The notes under the pieces: model-generated
What the model was told of the DNA's origin: nothing
The model's database searches: none
The model's input: only the letters and a program-made list of their open reading frames with translations
Shown: in pieces, positions 28,245-41,923 of the stretch
Numbering within the stretch: the stretch's first letter is position 1
How the letters are laid out: every line of letters starts with the position of its first letter
Made by a program: the position numbers and the translations under genes
NCBI RefSeq assembly: GCF_007995245.1
Contig: NZ_VCBA01000004.1
Location: 299,534-363,533, forward strand
DNA length: 64,000 bases
Direction: 5' to 3'
From: Tateyamaria sp. syn59
GTDB lineage: Bacteria; Pseudomonadota; Alphaproteobacteria; Rhodobacterales; Rhodobacteraceae

Positions 28245-28959
28245 GCTGTCGCTGCGCGGCGTGACCAAGAGCTTTGACGACGTGCAGGTGCTGCGCGGGA
28301 TCGACATGGACATCGCACCGGGCGAGATGGTGTGCCTGATCGGGGCGTCGGGGTCCGGCAAATCGACCCTGCTGCGCTGTATGAACGGGCTGGAGCCTGT
28401 CGACGATGGCGAGGTGCGGCTGGACGGGGTGGATATTGCCGAGCCGGGGTTTGACCTTGGCCCCATACGCCAGCGCATCGGCATCGTGTTCCAGAGTTTC
28501 AACCTGTTTCCGCATATGACGGCCTATGACAACGTGGTCCTCGCCCCACGTCGGGTGCTGGGTGAGGACGCGCGGGAGCGGATCGAGGTGCTGTTTGCCC
28601 GGTTCGGGCTGGCCGATCACATGAAGAAGTACCCCGACCAGTTGTCGGGCGGCCAGCAACAGCGGGTGGCTGTGATCCGGGCGCTGGCGATGCGACCGCA
28701 GACGATGCTCTTGGACGAGATCACCTCGGCCCTGGATCCGGAACTGGTGGGCGAGGTGCTGGACGTACTGCGGCAGCTGCGTGACGACGGGATGACGATG
28801 GTGCTGGCCACGCACGAGATGGCCTTTGCCCGTGAGGTCGCTGATCGCGTGGTGTTCATGGACCAAGGTGTCGTCGCCGAGGAAGGCACGCCGGCGGCGA
28901 TGTTTTCAACGCCGCAACAGGAACGAACCCGCCGCTTTCTCGCCAGCGTGCTGCGTTAG
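28231..28959 (+). CDS. Amino-acid ABC transporter ATP-binding protein
   Basis: This 242-aa GlnQ/HisP-type ATPase has Walker [11 protein letters not shown]-loop [12 protein letters not shown], signature LSGGQQQR, Walker [12 protein letters not shown] and the H-loop ATHEM. ATG 28231 lies within the permease gene; a GTG just before it is an alternative. Completes the binding-protein/permease/ATPase importer. It converges with and overlaps the RTX gene by 4 bases. Confidence 0.95.
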   Translation: MPDPRLSLRGVTKSFDDVQVLRGIDMDIAPGEMVCLIGASGSGKSTLLRCMNGLEPVDDGEVRLDGVDIAEPGFDLGPIRQRIGIVFQSFNLFPHMTAYDNVVLAPRRVLGEDARERIEVLFARFGLADHMKKYPDQLSGGQQQRVAVIRALAMRPQTMLLDEITSALDPELVGEVLDVLRQLRDDGMTMVLATHEMAFAREVADRVVFMDQGVVAEEGTPAAMFSTPQQERTRRFLASVLR

Positions 28960-30401
28960 AACAGAAGCGCGTCGGGGTCGAACTGGGCGAGAGTGCGTCC
29001 GCTCAGCAGGATTTCATCTGCGCCGAGGTCGATTACGAGCCCGGAGGCTGTGTCTCGCAGCGCGAGGTCCGACGCGTCGTTAAACCCGTAGGCCGTCAGG
29101 TCAATCTCATCGGCCTGCATATCAAACCACTCGATCACGTCGCGGCCCGATCCGGGGCCGAACACAAAAACGTCCGCGCCAGAGCCGCCATTGAGCGTAT
29201 CGCGGCCTTCCCCGCCTTCAAGCGTGTCATTGCCCGAACCGCCGACAAGGCTGTCATTGCCTGCGTCGCCAAACAACTCGTCGTGGCCCGTGCCGCCCAG
29301 CAACAGGTCGGCGTGCGCGCCGCCGTCAAGCGCATCGTCACCCTTGCCCCCCGACAGGGTGTCACGGCCCGTGCCGCCATACAAACGGTCGTCGCCAGTG
29401 CTGCCAGCAAGCGAATCGTGGCCGCTGCCGCCAAATAAACGATCGTCCCCGGTGCCGCCATAGAGGCTGTCTTTGCCGCTGCCGCCGTAGAGCCTGTCGT
29501 CGCCGTTGCTGCCGTTGAGCAGGTCTTGTCCAATGTCCCCGTTCAGGGTGTCATCGTCGTTGCCACCGTACAGGCTGTCGTTGCCGCTGCCGCCATGCAG
29601 CACGTCGCGGTCAGAGCCGCCATAGAGCACGTCAGCGCCTGACCCACCGTCAAGCGTATCGCGGCCTGTGTCACCCCACAGGGTGTCGTCGCCGTTGCCG
29701 CCGTTCAACTCATCGCGGCTGGAGCCGCCGAGCAGCGCGTCGTCGCCACTGCCGCCGTCCAGCGTATCGCGGCCGGAGCCGCCACGGATGTTGTCGTTCC
29801 CACCACCGCCGTTCAGCACGTCCCGGCCCGAACCGCCATGCAGCATGTCATCGCCACTGCCACCGTTCAGCGAGTCACGACCGGAACCACCCAACAGGCT
29901 GTCATTCCCGTCGCCGCCGTTCAGGAGGTCGCGCCCGGCCTCACCTTCAAGTCGGTCCGCACCTGCGCCGCCGGACAGCTGGTCCTGACCACTGCCACCG
30001 TTCAGAACATCGTCGCCCTGACCACCAAAAAGCGTGTCCTTGCCCATCGCACCGAGAAGCAGGTCGTTGCCGTTGCCGCCAAAGGCGAGATCCGAGCCGA
30101 AGCTTCCGTCGATCGTGTCGTTGCCGTCATCGCCGTAGGCAGTGTCGTCGCCATGGCCCGCGAACAACATGTCATCACCATCGCCCCCGCGCAGCGTGTC
30201 ATCGCCCGTGTCCGCCATCAGGAAGTCATTGCCCGCGCCACCGCTCAGCAGATCGTCACCATGACCGCCAAAGAGCGAATCTAGCCCGTCTATGCCAATC
30301 AGCGTGTCCTCGCCCGACTTTCCGTGCAGGATTTCAGACGCTGGGCTGCCGCGCAGCAGGTCATCAGTGTAAGTACCAAGGATCAATGGGCGCGTCATCA
30401 T
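28956..30401 (-). CDS. RTX calcium-binding repeat protein, probably type I secreted
   Basis: This 481-aa protein is made almost entirely of glycine/aspartate nonapeptides (about residues 20-405, roughly forty GGxGxDxLx units), forming a calcium-dependent beta-roll. Units alternate GDD-type and GRD-type, giving an 18-residue period. The C-terminal 70 residues ([17 protein letters not shown], then [10 protein letters not shown]) resemble type I secretion tails. There is no catalytic domain and no N-terminal signal peptide, unlike protease, lipase or cyclolysin RTX proteins. No TolC, HlyB or HlyD gene is present here. An H-type lectin gene lies 79 bases upstream on the same strand. Confidence 0.88.
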   Translation of the reverse strand: MMTRPLILGTYTDDLLRGSPASEILHGKSGEDTLIGIDGLDSLFGGHGDDLLSGGAGNDFLMADTGDDTLRGGDGDDMLFAGHGDDTAYGDDGNDTIDGSFGSDLAFGGNGNDLLLGAMGKDTLFGGQGDDVLNGGSGQDQLSGGAGADRLEGEAGRDLLNGGDGNDSLLGGSGRDSLNGGSGDDMLHGGSGRDVLNGGGGNDNIRGGSGRDTLDGGSGDDALLGGSSRDELNGGNGDDTLWGDTGRDTLDGGSGADVLYGGSDRDVLHGGSGNDSLYGGNDDDTLNGDIGQDLLNGSNGDDRLYGGSGKDSLYGGTGDDRLFGGSGHDSLAGSTGDDRLYGGTGRDTLSGGKGDDALDGGAHADLLLGGTGHDELFGDAGNDSLVGGSGNDTLEGGEGRDTLNGGSGADVFVFGPGSGRDVIEWFDMQADEIDLTAYGFNDASDLALRDTASGLVIDLGADEILLSGRTLAQFDPDALLF

Positions 30402-30480
30402 GGGGCAGGCTCTGGGTCACGTTACAAACCCAGCCTATGTCATCCATGAAAGCGGCAAAATTTAGGCAAATTGAAAGCGA

Positions 30481-30831
30481 TTAATAGAGATCCCAATCGT
30501 CGTTTTGCCGCAACTCTCCCATCGCCATCCAGGCAACGCGAATGCGGGCAACGCGAGTGTCGCCCCATGTTCGAAAGACCAGATCGAACCCATCGAGGGT
30601 GATTGTTTCGGCCTTGATATCCGCGCGCAGCGGCATGTTCGTATCGACATCCCACATCGAAATGGACACATGAACAGACGGCTCCGTCCGGAATGGTTCG
30701 GAGAAGGCAACGCGGCGGCGCCGTTCGCGCTGGCCGCGGCCGGTCCACATCTCGCCCCCATCTTCGAAGTCGGAAAACAGGACCGTATCTCCTTGGTCGA
30801 TCCCTATCAGGTGATTGCGCAATCGTTTCAT
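30481..30831 (-). CDS. H-type lectin domain protein
   Basis: This 116-aa single-domain protein has H-lectin features: FEDGGEMWTGRG, VAFSEPFRTEPSVHV, TITLDGFDLVFRTWGDT and a final WMAMGEL. H-type lectins bind N-acetylgalactosamine-like sugars in eukaryotes; the bacterial role is unknown. No signal peptide. ATG 30831 is preferred (MKRLRNHLIGIDQGD); a GTG 36 bases upstream is possible. It precedes the RTX gene on the same strand by 79 bases and could be co-transcribed. Confidence 0.8.
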   Translation of the reverse strand: MKRLRNHLIGIDQGDTVLFSDFEDGGEMWTGRGQRERRRRVAFSEPFRTEPSVHVSISMWDVDTNMPLRADIKAETITLDGFDLVFRTWGDTRVARIRVAWMAMGELRQNDDWDLY

Positions 30832-30898
30832 CGGGTCGTTCTTTAAGGTGCTACAGTTTTGTAACACCCTCGCATCGTATTTTATGCCTCACAAAGTG

Positions 30899-30929
30899 AA
30901 AAGGCCCCGCGCAATGCAGGGCCTTTTTT
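30899..30929. terminator. Bidirectional terminator at the end of the atp operon
   Basis: AAAAGGCCC (30899-30907) pairs with GGGCCTTTT (30919-30927) around 11 bases and is followed by T-runs in both directions. It ends atpC on the minus strand, 19 bases after the stop. Confidence 0.85.
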
Positions 30930-30947
30930 CCATTCGGTGGCGCAGGG

Positions 30948-31373
30948 TCAGAGGCTGGGCTGCTTCGTGCTCAGCCCGATCTCTCCACCCACGGCGACCA
31001 TGTCGGCGAGCAGCTTGGCTGCGTCATCTACAGGGCCGGGTTCGTTCTGGAAGTTGTCCTTGGCGCGCGTGTAGGCCTCTTGCGCCTCATCGAACATGGC
31101 GTCCATATCGTCCTGGGTCATGTCGCCCTTGGCGACGGCTCGTTCGGCCAGCACTGACACGCCAGCGGCACCGATTTCTGCAAAGCCGCCGGTCACGACA
31201 TATTCATGCGTTTCACTGCCCGCCTCGACCTTGAGCACGCCGGGGCGCAGGGTCGTGATCGTGGGCGCGTGGTCGGCCATCACGGTCATGTCGCCATCAG
31301 CACCGGGGATCTGCACCGCCGTTGCGTCCATGGACGCGAGGCTGCGCTCGGGCGATACCAAATCAAATTGCAT
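30948..31373 (-). CDS. atpC: F1 ATP synthase epsilon subunit
   Basis: This 141-aa subunit of the central stalk has the N-terminal beta-sandwich pattern [22 protein letters not shown] and a short helical C-terminus. It couples rotation to catalysis and inhibits hydrolysis. Last gene of atpHAGDC. Unusually, 92 bases with two repeat copies separate it from atpD. Confidence 0.95.
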   Translation of the reverse strand: MQFDLVSPERSLASMDATAVQIPGADGDMTVMADHAPTITTLRPGVLKVEAGSETHEYVVTGGFAEIGAAGVSVLAERAVAKGDMTQDDMDAMFDEAQEAYTRAKDNFQNEPGPVDDAAKLLADMVAVGGEIGLSTKQPSL

Positions 31374-31393
31374 TGTATTCTCCTGTGATGGGC

Positions 31394-31463
31394 GGTGAGG
31401 TGAGACCCCACCCTACGCCCGGAGTGCGTTCGGAGATGTAGGGCGGGTTGAAACCCGCCTCAC
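31394..31463. repeat. Inverted pair of dispersed GTAGGGYGGG repeats between atpD and atpC
   Basis: One copy lies on the minus strand at 31394-31416 (GTAGGGTGGGGTCTCACCTCACC needs 23 bases; core GTAGGGTGGG). The other lies on the plus strand at 31438-31463 and begins GTAGGGCGGGTTGAAACCCG. Each contains a short palindrome, and together they fill most of the atpD-atpC gap. A third copy lies at 55007-55029. They look like a REP-type dispersed element. Confidence 0.6.
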
Positions 31464-31465
31464 GA

Positions 31466-33783
<2,318 letters not shown>

Positions 33784-33795
33784 TGCCCGATCTCC

Positions 33796-35337
<1,542 letters not shown>

Positions 35338-35898
35338 TTATCCGACCTCTTTCATTGCATTCTGGAGTGAAGCGAGCTTGGAGCGGATCGACGTGTCGAT
35401 CATCTTCGAGCCCACTTTAACGATCAAACCGCCGATGAGGCTTTCATCGACGGAGGCATTGATGGTGACGTCCTTACCCATGCGGGCCTTGAGCGTCTTG
35501 GCGAGTTTGTCCGACTGCGTCTTGGTCAGCGCCTTGGCCGAGGTGACGTCGGCGGTCAGTTCGCCCTTGTCTTCGGCGATCACCTCGCGCAGCGCCTGCA
35601 CCAGTTGCGGCAGCACGAACAGGCGGCGCTTTTCGGCCATGAGGGCCAGCGTGTTGGCCATCAGGTCGGTCAGCTTGGCTTTCTTGGCAATCGCTGTGAT
35701 GGCGGCGGCCTGCTCTTCCCGGCTGTAGACGGGCGAGTGGATCAGGGCATTGAAGTCGCCGCTTTCGGACATGGCCGCGGTCAGGGTATCAATGTCGCCT
35801 TCGAGGGATTTTACGGCTTTGCCTTCCTTGGCAAGTTCGTAGACAGCTGTGGCATAGCGCGCGGCGATGCCTGTGGAGATCGAAGCTGGTTCGGACAC
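35338..35898 (-). CDS. atpH: F1 ATP synthase delta subunit
   Basis: This 186-aa stator subunit links F1 to the peripheral stalk. It has an N-terminal helical domain ([20 protein letters not shown]) and C-terminal [20 protein letters not shown] use GTG 35898, placed 6 bases after AAAGG; GTG 35904 would give two more residues. First gene of the F1-only operon; F0 genes are elsewhere, as is usual in this family. Confidence 0.93.
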   Translation of the reverse strand: MSEPASISTGIAARYATAVYELAKEGKAVKSLEGDIDTLTAAMSESGDFNALIHSPVYSREEQAAAITAIAKKAKLTDLMANTLALMAEKRRLFVLPQLVQALREVIAEDKGELTADVTSAKALTKTQSDKLAKTLKARMGKDVTINASVDESLIGGLIVKVGSKMIDTSIRSKLASLQNAMKEVG

Positions 35899-35965
35899 GT
35901 CCACCCTTTCGATGTCTTGGCCCGGATTGCTGCACGAGGGATGCGTGGCCCGGGGTGTTGGACCG

Positions 35966-35997
35966 CCCTGATTTTGGCCAAGGCGTGAAAATCAGGG
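35966..35997 (-). promoter_or_regulatory. Leader hairpin of the atp operon
   Basis: CCCTGATTTT (35966-35975) and AAAATCAGGG (35988-35997) form a perfect 10-bp stem with a 12-nt loop, about 70 bases upstream of atpH. It lies at or just after the predicted transcription start, so it may form a 5'-end hairpin that stabilises the mRNA. Confidence 0.5.
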
Positions 35998-35999
35998 GG

Positions 36000-36028
36000 G
36001 ATGTAGCAGAGGGTTTGCCACCCCGCAA
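36000..36028 (-). promoter_or_regulatory. Candidate promoter of the atpHAGDC operon
   Basis: On the minus strand TTGCGG (36023-36028) and TACATC (36000-36005) are separated by 17 bases. The position, about 100 bases upstream of atpH, fits. Motif match alone; no direct evidence. Confidence 0.4.
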
Positions 36029-36320
36029 CATGTGTTCGTGAACAGGCCTTTCGGCGCTTCTTCAACCTTTTCAGAGGGTTAACCAAACTGCGACCTATTG
36101 GCCCGCAGGAATTGCAAGAATTCCGTCACAAAACGTGCGCGTTTGGGTGCGATTCCTGCGCGCCGCCAGACCATACTAGCTGAAAAAGGCATCGTTCGCA
36201 CCTGTTCGGCAATCCTCGACCCCTTCGGGCATTGTTCGCAAAGCGCATCGCAATCGGCCCCTTCAGTTGACTCTCTTTCGTGTCGCCGACACGCTGCGTG
36301 TCAAACTGGGGGATGTAAAG

Positions 36321-37826
36321 ATGGGTGCTTTGGGCTTGCTTGCACTGCTGGGCGGTGCGCTGTTTCTGGGCGTCGCGCAAGACGGTGACGACATCGAGGA
36401 CGATACACCACCGGAGATCGAAGACGCCCCTGTCGATCCGCAACCGGCAGACACCGGCGCCACGTTCGAAGCCGATGAGACAGGTGTGCGTATAGACGTT
36501 GGCGAGGACGAAACGGGCACGATCGCGTCCATCATATACGTCGACAGCGAGGACGATCCCGACAATTTCTATCAGACCTACGAGGCCCGCTTTTACCTCG
36601 TACCCGAGGGCACTGATCTGAGTGACGGTGACTTTGAAGGGCGCGGCGCTATTCCGGGCGGTCAGACGTTCGAAGGCAACCCGTTTGACTACGAGTTGGC
36701 CGACTTCGAGGCCGAACTTGGGCTGGAATTGTTAGGCACCGTGCCCCTCAAACTGCCCGAAGACGGCTTTCCGCTTCCCGATCCAGGCACAATGCGCGAC
36801 GTGCTGCCCACGATTTCCTCTAACGCGCCGGTGGCCGTGCATTATCTGGAAGCCACCACCGACGGCGACGAGTTGATCACCTTTCTGAACGAAGACTACA
36901 TCGTCACGCGCAATGGCGTGCCTGAACAGGTCGTGACCGAAAGCACGACAGGCACGGCGGGGGCAGATTGGCTGACCGCGGGAGCCGCCGGACTTCGTCT
37001 TGAGGGCGCGGCCGGTGACGACATTCTGATTACCGATTTTGCCAACACGACGCTCGACGGCGGCGCGGGAAACGACACAATCGAAGGGGTGTTTGCAGAG
37101 CGTAATGGAGGTTTTTCGCGCATCGACGGCATGGAACCTACCAGCACAATCAACGCTGGCGATGGCGACGACGTCGTGCGTACGTCGAATGCTATAGTTG
37201 ATGCAGGTGTAGGCAATGATCAGGTGAACCTGTTTGGCGGTGAAGCGCGCGGCGGCGATGGCGACGACCTGCTCTCAGCCCAGGGCAGCGGCGTCGCGAC
37301 CCTGATGGGCGATGCGGGTGACGACCGCCTGATCATCGGTGGTGTGGGCTCGCAAGCCTCTGGCGGTGACGGCAATGACTTTCTCTCGGTTGAGACAGGC
37401 GCTTTGGGCAACGGCGACGCGGGCAACGACATTTTGCAGATCGCCGACGGCGCCACCGGCCTTGGTGGGGCCGGTGATGATCGGTTCAACGTTTGGAATT
37501 TTCATGATGAGGCAACGGCCACAGTGACCGGGGGAGAAGGCGCGGACACTGTCAGTGCATTGGTGCGCGGTGCGCGGGATGGCGAAGCTGACGAAATTTA
37601 TCTGAACATCACCGATTTCGATCCGGCAGAGGACATTTTGCAGATCGGCACGTTCCAGACGGACAACAGCGTTGACGACATCGAAATCGTTGAGGCTGCG
37701 GACGGCAGCTTTACAGATGTGCGGGTGACTTTCACTGCTGCGTCGGGTCAAACTCCGGGCATTGCAGTCATCCGTCTGGATGGAACACCCGGCATCACCC
37801 CGTCCGACATTGTCATCGTCGCCTAG
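36321..37826 (+). CDS. RTX-like repeat protein with N-terminal membrane segment
   Basis: This 501-aa protein starts [20 protein letters not shown], a hydrophobic segment (residues 2-19), followed by a very acidic linker ([15 protein letters not shown]). Residues 20-200 form an uncharacterised beta-rich domain. From about 215 to 420 there are degenerate calcium-binding repeats such as [19 protein letters not shown] and GDAGDDRLI. The end (ITPSDIVIV) is typical of such proteins. GGGGGATGTAAAG before ATG 36321 fixes the start. Function unknown; surface or periplasmic calcium binding is inferred. Confidence 0.8.
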   Translation: MGALGLLALLGGALFLGVAQDGDDIEDDTPPEIEDAPVDPQPADTGATFEADETGVRIDVGEDETGTIASIIYVDSEDDPDNFYQTYEARFYLVPEGTDLSDGDFEGRGAIPGGQTFEGNPFDYELADFEAELGLELLGTVPLKLPEDGFPLPDPGTMRDVLPTISSNAPVAVHYLEATTDGDELITFLNEDYIVTRNGVPEQVVTESTTGTAGADWLTAGAAGLRLEGAAGDDILITDFANTTLDGGAGNDTIEGVFAERNGGFSRIDGMEPTSTINAGDGDDVVRTSNAIVDAGVGNDQVNLFGGEARGGDGDDLLSAQGSGVATLMGDAGDDRLIIGGVGSQASGGDGNDFLSVETGALGNGDAGNDILQIADGATGLGGAGDDRFNVWNFHDEATATVTGGEGADTVSALVRGARDGEADEIYLNITDFDPAEDILQIGTFQTDNSVDDIEIVEAADGSFTDVRVTFTAASGQTPGIAVIRLDGTPGITPSDIVIVA

Positions 37827-38566
37827 ATCCTGCCTGCCACCGGCGCGGCCACCCCTTGCGGCACGGTTTGCCGCTTGGCCTTTGACCGCGCGACCTTGCC
37901 CTTGGGCGGGTAGACCAGTTTCGACGCTTCCACCATAAACGCTCCTCCAGCCACCATGCCAGGCATCAGCCGCCCCACCTGTTCAAACATGGGGGCTGAC
38001 TTCATCCAGACGCGTCGGGCCGAGGGGAACTGGTAGAGCGCGCCAACATGGCGCTCGGGCAGAAACTGGTGCTTGCGCAGCTGCGTTTCAAGCTGGCTGG
38101 CGGAATAAGGCCGTCCGTAGCCAAAGGGCGTCCTGTCGCGGCGGCTCCACAGGCCAGCGCGGTTCGGAACGATAAAAAGCGCTTTGCCGCCTGGCCCCAG
38201 CACGCGCCACGCCTCTTCCAGCAGGTCATAGGCCCGTTCGGACGTCTCAAGCCCGTGCAGCATGACCAACTTGTCTATATGTCCGGTCTCGATGGGCCAT
38301 AGGGTCTCTTCAGTCAGGACCGACACGTTTTGCATGTCCGCTGGCCAAGGCATCACACCCTGGGGCCCAGGCATCAGGGCAATCACACGACGTGCGTCGT
38401 TCAGATAAGGACGCAAAAGAGGCGCGGCAAAACCGAAACCCGCCACCGTCTGACCCTGTGCTTCGGGCCAAATCTCCACGAGCCTGCGCCGCAGTGACGC
38501 CTGTGCCGCGCGTCCCAGCGCGTTGCGGTAGTAGAAGTTGCGCAGGTCCTGCACATCAAGATGCAT
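37823..38566 (-). CDS. SAM-dependent methyltransferase (class I)
   Basis: This 247-aa protein has a Rossmann-like methyltransferase core: [15 protein letters not shown] (degenerate motif I), an [20 protein letters not shown] segment (residues 121-140) typical of post-II motifs, and a C-terminal [14 protein letters not shown]. Substrate unknown. ATG 38566 ([14 protein letters not shown]) is used; a longer frame reaching 38914 would cross into gloB. It is divergent from gloB with a 72-base shared promoter region, a typical pairing in this family. Confidence 0.82.
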   Translation of the reverse strand: MHLDVQDLRNFYYRNALGRAAQASLRRRLVEIWPEAQGQTVAGFGFAAPLLRPYLNDARRVIALMPGPQGVMPWPADMQNVSVLTEETLWPIETGHIDKLVMLHGLETSERAYDLLEEAWRVLGPGGKALFIVPNRAGLWSRRDRTPFGYGRPYSASQLETQLRKHQFLPERHVGALYQFPSARRVWMKSAPMFEQVGRLMPGMVAGGAFMVEASKLVYPPKGKVARSKAKRQTVPQGVAAPVAGRI

Positions 38567-38638
38567 GATCGTCTCTTGTCCATCCGGCCCTTTGGGACCA
38601 CGTTGAGTGTAACAGTAAGCACCACGAGCCGAATTGCC

Positions 38639-39406
38639 ATGCCCCTCGACATCCGTACGATCCCTTGCCTCAGCGACAACTACGCCTTTCTGGCCCATGA
38701 TCCGGACACTGGAGCGACAGCGCTGGTGGACGCCCCAGAGGCTGCACCGATCCTCGCGGCACTGGACGCGACGGGATGGCGGCTTAGCGATGTGCTTCTC
38801 ACGCATCACCATTCCGACCACGTGGACGGGTTGCCCGATATCCTGGCCGCCCACCCTGCCCGCGTCGTAGGAGCCGCCGCTGATGCGCACCGCCTTCCCG
38901 CGCTCGATGTGCAAGTGAGTGAAGGAGACAGCGTGGCCATCGGGGCCGAAACCGGCACCATTATAGACGTGTCAGGACATACAATCGGGCATATCGCCTT
39001 TCATTTTCCCGGTGCGCAGGCCGTGTTTACCGCCGACAGCTTGATGGCACTGGGGTGCGGCCGCGTGTTCGAGGGCACCAAGCCGCAGATGCACGAGAGC
39101 CTGCAAAAGCTGGCCGCCCTGCCCGGTGACACGGTTGTCTATTCAGGCCATGAATATACCGCCGCCAACGGAAAATTCGCCCTGACCATTGATCCCGAAA
39201 ATACCGACCTTATTTCTCGTGTCCGCGAGGTGACCCAAAAACGCGCATTGGGCACCCCGACCGTTCCATCGCTTCTGTCCGAAGAATTGGCCACAAATCC
39301 ATTTCTGCGCGCCCATGATCCCACCATTCAGGCCCATTTGGGCATGAAAGGTGCCAACGCCGCCGACGTGTTTGCCGAAATCCGGACCCGGAAGGACAAC
39401 TTCTGA
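38639..39406 (+). CDS. gloB: Hydroxyacylglutathione hydrolase (glyoxalase II)
   Basis: This 255-aa metallo-beta-lactamase-fold enzyme completes methylglyoxal detoxification, cleaving S-D-lactoylglutathione to lactate. The metal motif is [12 protein letters not shown], followed by [25 protein letters not shown] and VYSGHEYT with further metal ligands. ATG 38639 gives [18 protein letters not shown], the family N-terminus. It is divergent from the methyltransferase gene. Confidence 0.96.
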   Translation: MPLDIRTIPCLSDNYAFLAHDPDTGATALVDAPEAAPILAALDATGWRLSDVLLTHHHSDHVDGLPDILAAHPARVVGAAADAHRLPALDVQVSEGDSVAIGAETGTIIDVSGHTIGHIAFHFPGAQAVFTADSLMALGCGRVFEGTKPQMHESLQKLAALPGDTVVYSGHEYTAANGKFALTIDPENTDLISRVREVTQKRALGTPTVPSLLSEELATNPFLRAHDPTIQAHLGMKGANAADVFAEIRTRKDNF

Positions 39407-39489
39407 GACGGACAGGTCCACCAACACGCCCAAAACGACACCATCGTAGCGTCACTCACGGACATTGTGAGGGTCAAGGCGTAAAAAGT

Positions 39490-39520
39490 CCTTGAAGCCG
39501 CGCGATCTTCAACCAAACTT
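39490..39520 (+). promoter_or_regulatory. Possible sigma-32-type promoter upstream of clpA
   Basis: CTTGAAG (39491-39497) matches a heat-shock -35 box, and CCAAACTTA lies 18 bases after the CTTG core. TTGAAG and CTTCAA also form an inverted repeat spaced by 9. The -10 match is weak. Confidence 0.3.
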
Positions 39521-39601
39521 AAACACATGAGGCCATGGTTGGTACGGGGCCTCGATATTCCTTGGCGCCCCCACCCGACCCCGATCGAAAGGAGCACGCT
39601 C

Positions 39602-41923
39602 GTGCCTTCATTCTCGACGACACTCGAAAAAGCCATTCATCAGGCGCTTGCGCTGGCCAACGAACGCCGGCACGAATTCGCAACGCTCGAGCACCTATTG
39701 CTGTCTTTGATCGACGAACCCGATGCCCGCCGCGTCATGCAGGCCTGTTCGGTCGATATTGACGAGCTGCGCGGCACGCTTGAGGAGTTCGTGGACGACG
39801 ATCTGTCGAACCTGGTCACTGACATTGACGGCTCCGAAGCGGTGCCAACTGCTGCCTTCCAGCGCGTGATCCAGCGTGCGGCGATCCACGTGCAATCCTC
39901 GGGCCGCACGGAAGTCACCGGTGCCAACGTGCTGGTTGCCATCTTTGCCGAGCGCGAATCGAATGCGGCCTATTTCCTGCAAGAGCAGGACATGACCCGC
40001 TACGACGCGGTGAATTTCATCGCCCATGGCGTCGCCAAGGACCCGGCCTTCGGCGAAGCGCGTCCCGTATCTGGGGCACCCGAGGCCGAGGAAGAACCAC
40101 AAGGCGTGACCGAAGGCGAGAAGAAGGAAAGCGCGCTGGCCAAGTACTGCGTGGACCTGAACGAAAAGTCGCGCGAAGGCGACATCGACCCGCTGATCGG
40201 TCGCTCGGATGAAGTGGAGCGCTGCATTCAAGTGCTTTGCCGCCGCCGCAAGAACAACCCACTGTTGGTGGGTGATCCGGGCGTGGGCAAGACCGCCATT
40301 GCCGAGGGGCTGGCGCGTAAGATCGTGGCCGGTGAAACGCCCGAGGTGCTGTCGGGCACCACAATCTATTCGCTGGACATGGGCGCGCTGCTCGCTGGCA
40401 CGCGCTATCGCGGTGATTTCGAGGAGCGTCTGAAGGCGGTCGTAACCGAGTTGGAAGAGCACAAGGATGCTGTTCTGTTCATAGACGAGATCCACACTGT
40501 TATCGGTGCAGGCGCAACCTCCGGCGGTGCAATGGATGCCTCGAACCTTCTGAAACCTGCGTTGCAGGGCGGCAAACTGCGCACCATGGGCTCGACTACC
40601 TACAAGGAGTTCCGTCAGCATTTCGAGAAGGACCGCGCGCTGAGCCGCCGGTTCCAGAAGATCGACGTGAACGAGCCGTCGGTGGAAGACGCCACCAAAA
40701 TCCTCAAGGGCCTCAAGCCCTATTTTGAGGATCACCACGGCGTCAAATACACCTCCGACGCCATCAAGACGTCGGTGGAACTGGCCAGTCGGTACATCAA
40801 CGACCGCAAGCTGCCCGACAGCGCCATCGACGTGATTGACGAGGCGGGCGCGGCCCAGCATCTGGTGGCCGCCGCCAAGCGTCGCAAGACCATCGGCACC
40901 AAGGAGATCGAGAATGTCGTGGCGAAGATTGCCCGCATTCCTCCCAAAAACGTGTCGAAGGATGATGCCGAGACCCTTAAGGACCTCCAAGTGTCATTGA
41001 AGCGTGTGGTGTTTGGTCAGGACCCGGCGATCGAGGCGTTGTCCTCGGCCATCAAGCTTGCGCGCGCCGGTCTGCGTGAGCCTGAAAAGCCCATCGGCAA
41101 CTACCTGTTTGCGGGGCCTACGGGCGTGGGTAAGACCGAAGTGGCCAAGCAACTGGCGGACACGCTGGGTGTGGAAATGCTGCGCTTCGACATGTCGGAG
41201 TACATGGAGAAACACGCTGTTTCGCGCCTGATCGGTGCCCCTCCGGGCTATGTTGGTTTTGACCAGGGTGGTCTTCTGACCGATGGCGTGGATCAGCATC
41301 CGCATTGCGTGCTGCTGCTGGACGAGATCGAGAAGGCGCACCCGGATGTATACAACATACTGCTCCAGGTCATGGATAACGGCCAGCTGACGGACCACAA
41401 CGGGCGCACAGTGGACTTCCGTAACGTGATCCTGATCATGACGTCGAATGCCGGTGCCTCGGACATGGCGAAGGCCGCTGTCGGCTTTGGCCGCGAGCGC
41501 CGCGAGGGAGAGGACACCGCCGCCATCGAACGCACGTTCACGCCCGAGTTCCGCAACCGTCTGGATGCGGTGATCAGCTTTGCGCCGCTGGGCAAGGATG
41601 TGATTTTGTCCGTAGTCGAGAAGTTTGTGCTGCAGCTGGAAGCGCAGCTAATGGACCGCAACGTGACCATCGAATTGACGAAGCCTGCCGCCGAATGGCT
41701 GGCCGACAAGGGCTACGACGACAAGATGGGCGCACGCCCCTTGGGCCGCGTGATACAGGAGCATATCAAGAAGCCGCTGGCCGAAGAGCTGCTCTTTGGC
41801 AAGTTGATGAAAGGCGGCGTTGTCCGCGTGGGCGTCAAGAACGGCGAGCTGGACCTGAAACTGTCCGGCCCGGACAACCCGCGCATTTCGGGCGACAAGC
41901 CCCCGCTTTTGACGGCGGACTGA
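39602..41923 (+). CDS. clpA: ATP-dependent Clp protease ATP-binding subunit ClpA
   Basis: This 773-aa AAA+ unfoldase feeds substrates to ClpP. It has two nucleotide-binding domains, the first with GDPGVGKTA (about residue 223) and the second with GPTGVGKTE (about residue 506), plus an N-terminal Clp_N domain and the ClpP-binding C-terminal region. The start is GTG 39602 because GAAAGGAG lies upstream and the protein then begins [15 protein letters not shown]. ClpS and ClpP are not nearby. It overlaps the M23 gene by one base (TGATG). Confidence 0.96.
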   Translation: MPSFSTTLEKAIHQALALANERRHEFATLEHLLLSLIDEPDARRVMQACSVDIDELRGTLEEFVDDDLSNLVTDIDGSEAVPTAAFQRVIQRAAIHVQSSGRTEVTGANVLVAIFAERESNAAYFLQEQDMTRYDAVNFIAHGVAKDPAFGEARPVSGAPEAEEEPQGVTEGEKKESALAKYCVDLNEKSREGDIDPLIGRSDEVERCIQVLCRRRKNNPLLVGDPGVGKTAIAEGLARKIVAGETPEVLSGTTIYSLDMGALLAGTRYRGDFEERLKAVVTELEEHKDAVLFIDEIHTVIGAGATSGGAMDASNLLKPALQGGKLRTMGSTTYKEFRQHFEKDRALSRRFQKIDVNEPSVEDATKILKGLKPYFEDHHGVKYTSDAIKTSVELASRYINDRKLPDSAIDVIDEAGAAQHLVAAAKRRKTIGTKEIENVVAKIARIPPKNVSKDDAETLKDLQVSLKRVVFGQDPAIEALSSAIKLARAGLREPEKPIGNYLFAGPTGVGKTEVAKQLADTLGVEMLRFDMSEYMEKHAVSRLIGAPPGYVGFDQGGLLTDGVDQHPHCVLLLDEIEKAHPDVYNILLQVMDNGQLTDHNGRTVDFRNVILIMTSNAGASDMAKAAVGFGRERREGEDTAAIERTFTPEFRNRLDAVISFAPLGKDVILSVVEKFVLQLEAQLMDRNVTIELTKPAAEWLADKGYDDKMGARPLGRVIQEHIKKPLAEELLFGKLMKGGVVRVGVKNGELDLKLSGPDNPRISGDKPPLLTAD

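Noticed and set aside
29135..30390. CRISPR array or minisatellite
   Set aside because: The regular DNA repeats encode RTX nonapeptides of 27-base periodicity in one open frame, without spacer-like unique units.
39695..40990. 431-codon open frame opposite clpA
   Set aside because: Same codon-bias effect; no initiation signal or recognisable domain.
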